From NCBI RefSeq assembly GCF_900115495.1, contig NZ_FOWR01000015.1, forward strand, positions 61,196-125,195: 64,000 nucleotides of DNA, given 5' to 3'. Every line of letters starts with the position of its first letter. Within the stretch, counting starts at the first letter, position 1. The position numbers and the translations under genes are program-made. The DNA is from Enterovibrio norvegicus DSM 15893 (GTDB lineage: Bacteria > Pseudomonadota > Gammaproteobacteria > Enterobacterales > Vibrionaceae). Of this stretch, positions 62,775-64,000 are shown one piece after another. Below the pieces are notes generated by a model. That model saw nothing but the letters and a program-made list of their open reading frames with translations, was not told the origin of the DNA and ran no database searches.

Positions 62775-63617
62775 ATGAGTATTGAAAACATCAGTAGCAA
62801 CCGAAGTTCCGGCGGTTGGCACAAGCAATACACGCACGCATCGCGCACCGTTCACTGTGACATGCGATTTGCCATTTTTCTTCCACCTCAAGCCTCTGAA
62901 ACCAACAAAGTCCCTGTGCTTTACTGGCTGTCAGGCTTGACGTGTTCAGACGAAAACTTCATGCAGAAAGCAGGCGCACACCGCATTGCTGCTGAGCTAG
63001 GTATTGCCATTGTTGCACCTGATACCAGCCCGCGTGGAGAAAACATTCCTGACGATCCTGATTGCGCGTATGACTTCGGCATTGGCGCAGGTTTTTATGT
63101 GAATGCCACAGAAGCCCCATGGAATCGCTATTACCACATGTACGATTACGTGGTGAAAGAGTTACCGGCGGTGATTGAAGACCATTTCCCCGTCAGCGAC
63201 ATTAAAGCGATCTCTGGGCACAGCATGGGTGGTCACGGCGCTCTCTCCATCGCACTGAAAAACAGCGACCTGTACCGTTCTGTGTCCGCCTTTAGTCCGA
63301 TTGTGAACCCAATCAATGTCCCTTGGGGGCAAAAAGCCCTGAGCAATTACTTAGGGGAAGACAAAAATGCATGGCGCGAATACGACAGCTGCGCATTGAT
63401 CAAAAAGGCAACGTCTCACCTGCCAATGCTCATTGACCAAGGTGATGCCGACCAGTTCTTGCACGATCAGCTCAAGCCAGAAAACCTGCTCCAAGCAGCA
63501 GAAGAAGCTGGCTATCCATTAGAGCTTCGTATGCAAGAAGGTTATGACCACAGCTATTACTTCATCTCCAGCTTCATTGAAGATCACGTGCGCTTTCACG
63601 CCAAGCATCTCAAGTAA
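62775..63617 (+). CDS. fghA: S-formylglutathione hydrolase
   Basis: 280-residue serine esterase hydrolysing S-formylglutathione to formate and glutathione, the step after FrmA. The nucleophile elbow is GHSMGGHGA, the acid is in DQGDADQF and the histidine in [25 protein letters not shown] is the family's oxyanion region. The ATG at 62775 has GGAG seven bases upstream; an earlier ATG at 62763 overlaps that site. It is the second gene of the formaldehyde-detoxification operon and ends at a terminator. Confidence 0.95.
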   Translation: MSIENISSNRSSGGWHKQYTHASRTVHCDMRFAIFLPPQASETNKVPVLYWLSGLTCSDENFMQKAGAHRIAAELGIAIVAPDTSPRGENIPDDPDCAYDFGIGAGFYVNATEAPWNRYYHMYDYVVKELPAVIEDHFPVSDIKAISGHSMGGHGALSIALKNSDLYRSVSAFSPIVNPINVPWGQKALSNYLGEDKNAWREYDSCALIKKATSHLPMLIDQGDADQFLHDQLKPENLLQAAEEAGYPLELRMQEGYDHSYYFISSFIEDHVRFHAKHLK

Positions 63618-63638
63618 CATCAAGATTCTATGAATCAG

Positions 63639-63665
63639 AAAAACCGGCAGTCGCCGGTTTTTTTA
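63639..63665 (+). terminator. Terminator after fghA
   Basis: AAACCGGC/GCCGGTTT stem with an AGTC loop and a run of seven T, 22 bp after the stop. Confidence 0.92.
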
Positions 63666-63823
63666 TGTCTGTCTCTTTTTCTATCTATCCCTTTTACTGC
63701 TTCTACTGGCTGCCCCTTGTTGGTGCCTTTTCTTGTGCAAACTTCACTCGCCGTACGCATACAGAAACATCCATACATAAACATTCATACGTAAACATTC
63801 AGGCGAAAAAAAGCCCCGCACAG

Positions 63824-63858
63824 TGGCGTAATGCATGTGAATTAAGCTGAATTACGCC
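63824..63858 (+). other. Long-loop hairpin preceding a terminator
   Basis: Perfect 8-bp arms GGCGTAAT/ATTACGCC separated by about 18 bases, immediately before the terminator hairpin at 63865-63893. Together they resemble the end of a structured RNA. Confidence 0.45.
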
Positions 63859-63864
63859 TTCTAG

Positions 63865-63897
63865 AAGGCCTAGTCGCATAGCGACTGGGCCTTTTCT
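63865..63897 (+). terminator. Terminator without an assigned gene
   Basis: AAGGCC-AGTCGC/GCGACT-GGCCTT stem with one mismatch and ATA loop, followed by TTCTTT. No protein gene upstream ends here, since fghA already has its own terminator 200 bp earlier. Confidence 0.75.
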
Positions 63898-64000
63898 TTA
63901 CTGCTCTTGGATATGTCCTCTCCCTCCTCTCTGGAAGCACAAAGCTCTCTGCCATATCGAGGATATACCTGAGCACTTCTGGATATCTTCCGGGCGCGAC

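Larger units (their letters stand above)
63666..64000. other. Gene-free right end of the window
   Basis: A 61-codon plus-strand frame at 63665-63850 starts inside the fghA terminator and has no ribosome site, so it is not accepted. The stretch contains two consecutive hairpins (63824-63858 and 63865-63893); the last 100 bp show no gene that can be supported. Confidence 0.5.

Noticed and set aside
63665..63850. 61-codon frame at the right end
   Set aside because: Starts within the T run of the fghA terminator without a ribosome site; the DNA is better explained by hairpins.

Overview
The window reads as a core chromosomal segment of a marine gammaproteobacterium of the family Vibrionaceae. 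The evidence is the complete Na+-translocating NADH:quinone reductase operon (nqrABCDEF) with its flavin transferase ApbE and maturation factor NqrM nearby, the sodium-type flagellar stator pair pomA/pomB, a porin of the OmpK type, and gene orders typical of the group (lipB-lipA, crl-frsA, bolA/yajG/ampG, yajL-thiI, xseB-ispA-dxs, ribD-ribE-ribBX-ribH-nusB-thiL-pgpA). Grimontia or Enterovibrio would fit, but the genus is only an inference. No insertion sequence, prophage, CRISPR array, rRNA or tRNA gene was seen.

Layout. 1-4.8 kb (+): cell-wall and lipoate genes: the 3' end of rodA, then rlpA, dacA, ybeD, lipB, lipA. 5.0-8.4 kb: a YjjI-type glycyl radical enzyme, its radical-SAM activase YjjW and a convergent LysR regulator. 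8.5-15.1 kb (-): proA, proB, crl, frsA, gpt and an NCS2 purine permease behind a PurR-type operator. 15.1-19.2 kb: a small unannotated transcription unit (-), a chemoreceptor and pepD (+). 19.2-28.6 kb (-): dinB with a LexA box, nqrM, apbE, nqrFEDCBA, bolA. 28.8-35.6 kb (+): rlmG, yajG, a periplasmic cyclophilin, an unknown gene, ampG, ompK, panE, yajL. 35.6-39.0 kb (-): thiI, pomB, pomA. 39.2-42.2 kb (+): xseB, ispA, dxs. 42.3-49.8 kb (-): pgpA, thiL, nusB, ribH, ribBX, ribE, ribD, nrdR, glyA. 50.3-52.6 kb (+): a YitT-family membrane protein and an alkaline phosphatase. 52.7-57.7 kb (-): glnB, a GNAT acetyltransferase, purL. 58-64 kb: mltF and a 53-residue basic protein (+), tadA and a LysR regulator (-), then frmA and fghA (+) for glutathione-dependent formaldehyde oxidation, ending in a gene-free stretch with tandem hairpins.

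Connections. Purine control recurs: PurR-like operators lie before the purine permease (probably serving gpt too), glyA, purL and, less expectedly, ompK. The glyA region also carries MetR-like sites. NqrB and NqrC both keep the SGAT flavinylation motif that ApbE modifies. RodA, RlpA, DacA, MltF and AmpG all act in peptidoglycan growth or recycling. RibBX carries a GTP cyclohydrolase II-like domain without its zinc cysteines, so the first riboflavin step must be done by a RibA elsewhere.

No clearly unprecedented multi-gene system was found. The items most worth following are two unannotated small protein genes (15503-15598 and 59675-59836), the poorly understood YjjI/YjjW radical enzyme pair, the composite regulatory region of ompK, a C8 tract at the start of pomB, and the structured RNA-like element at the right end.
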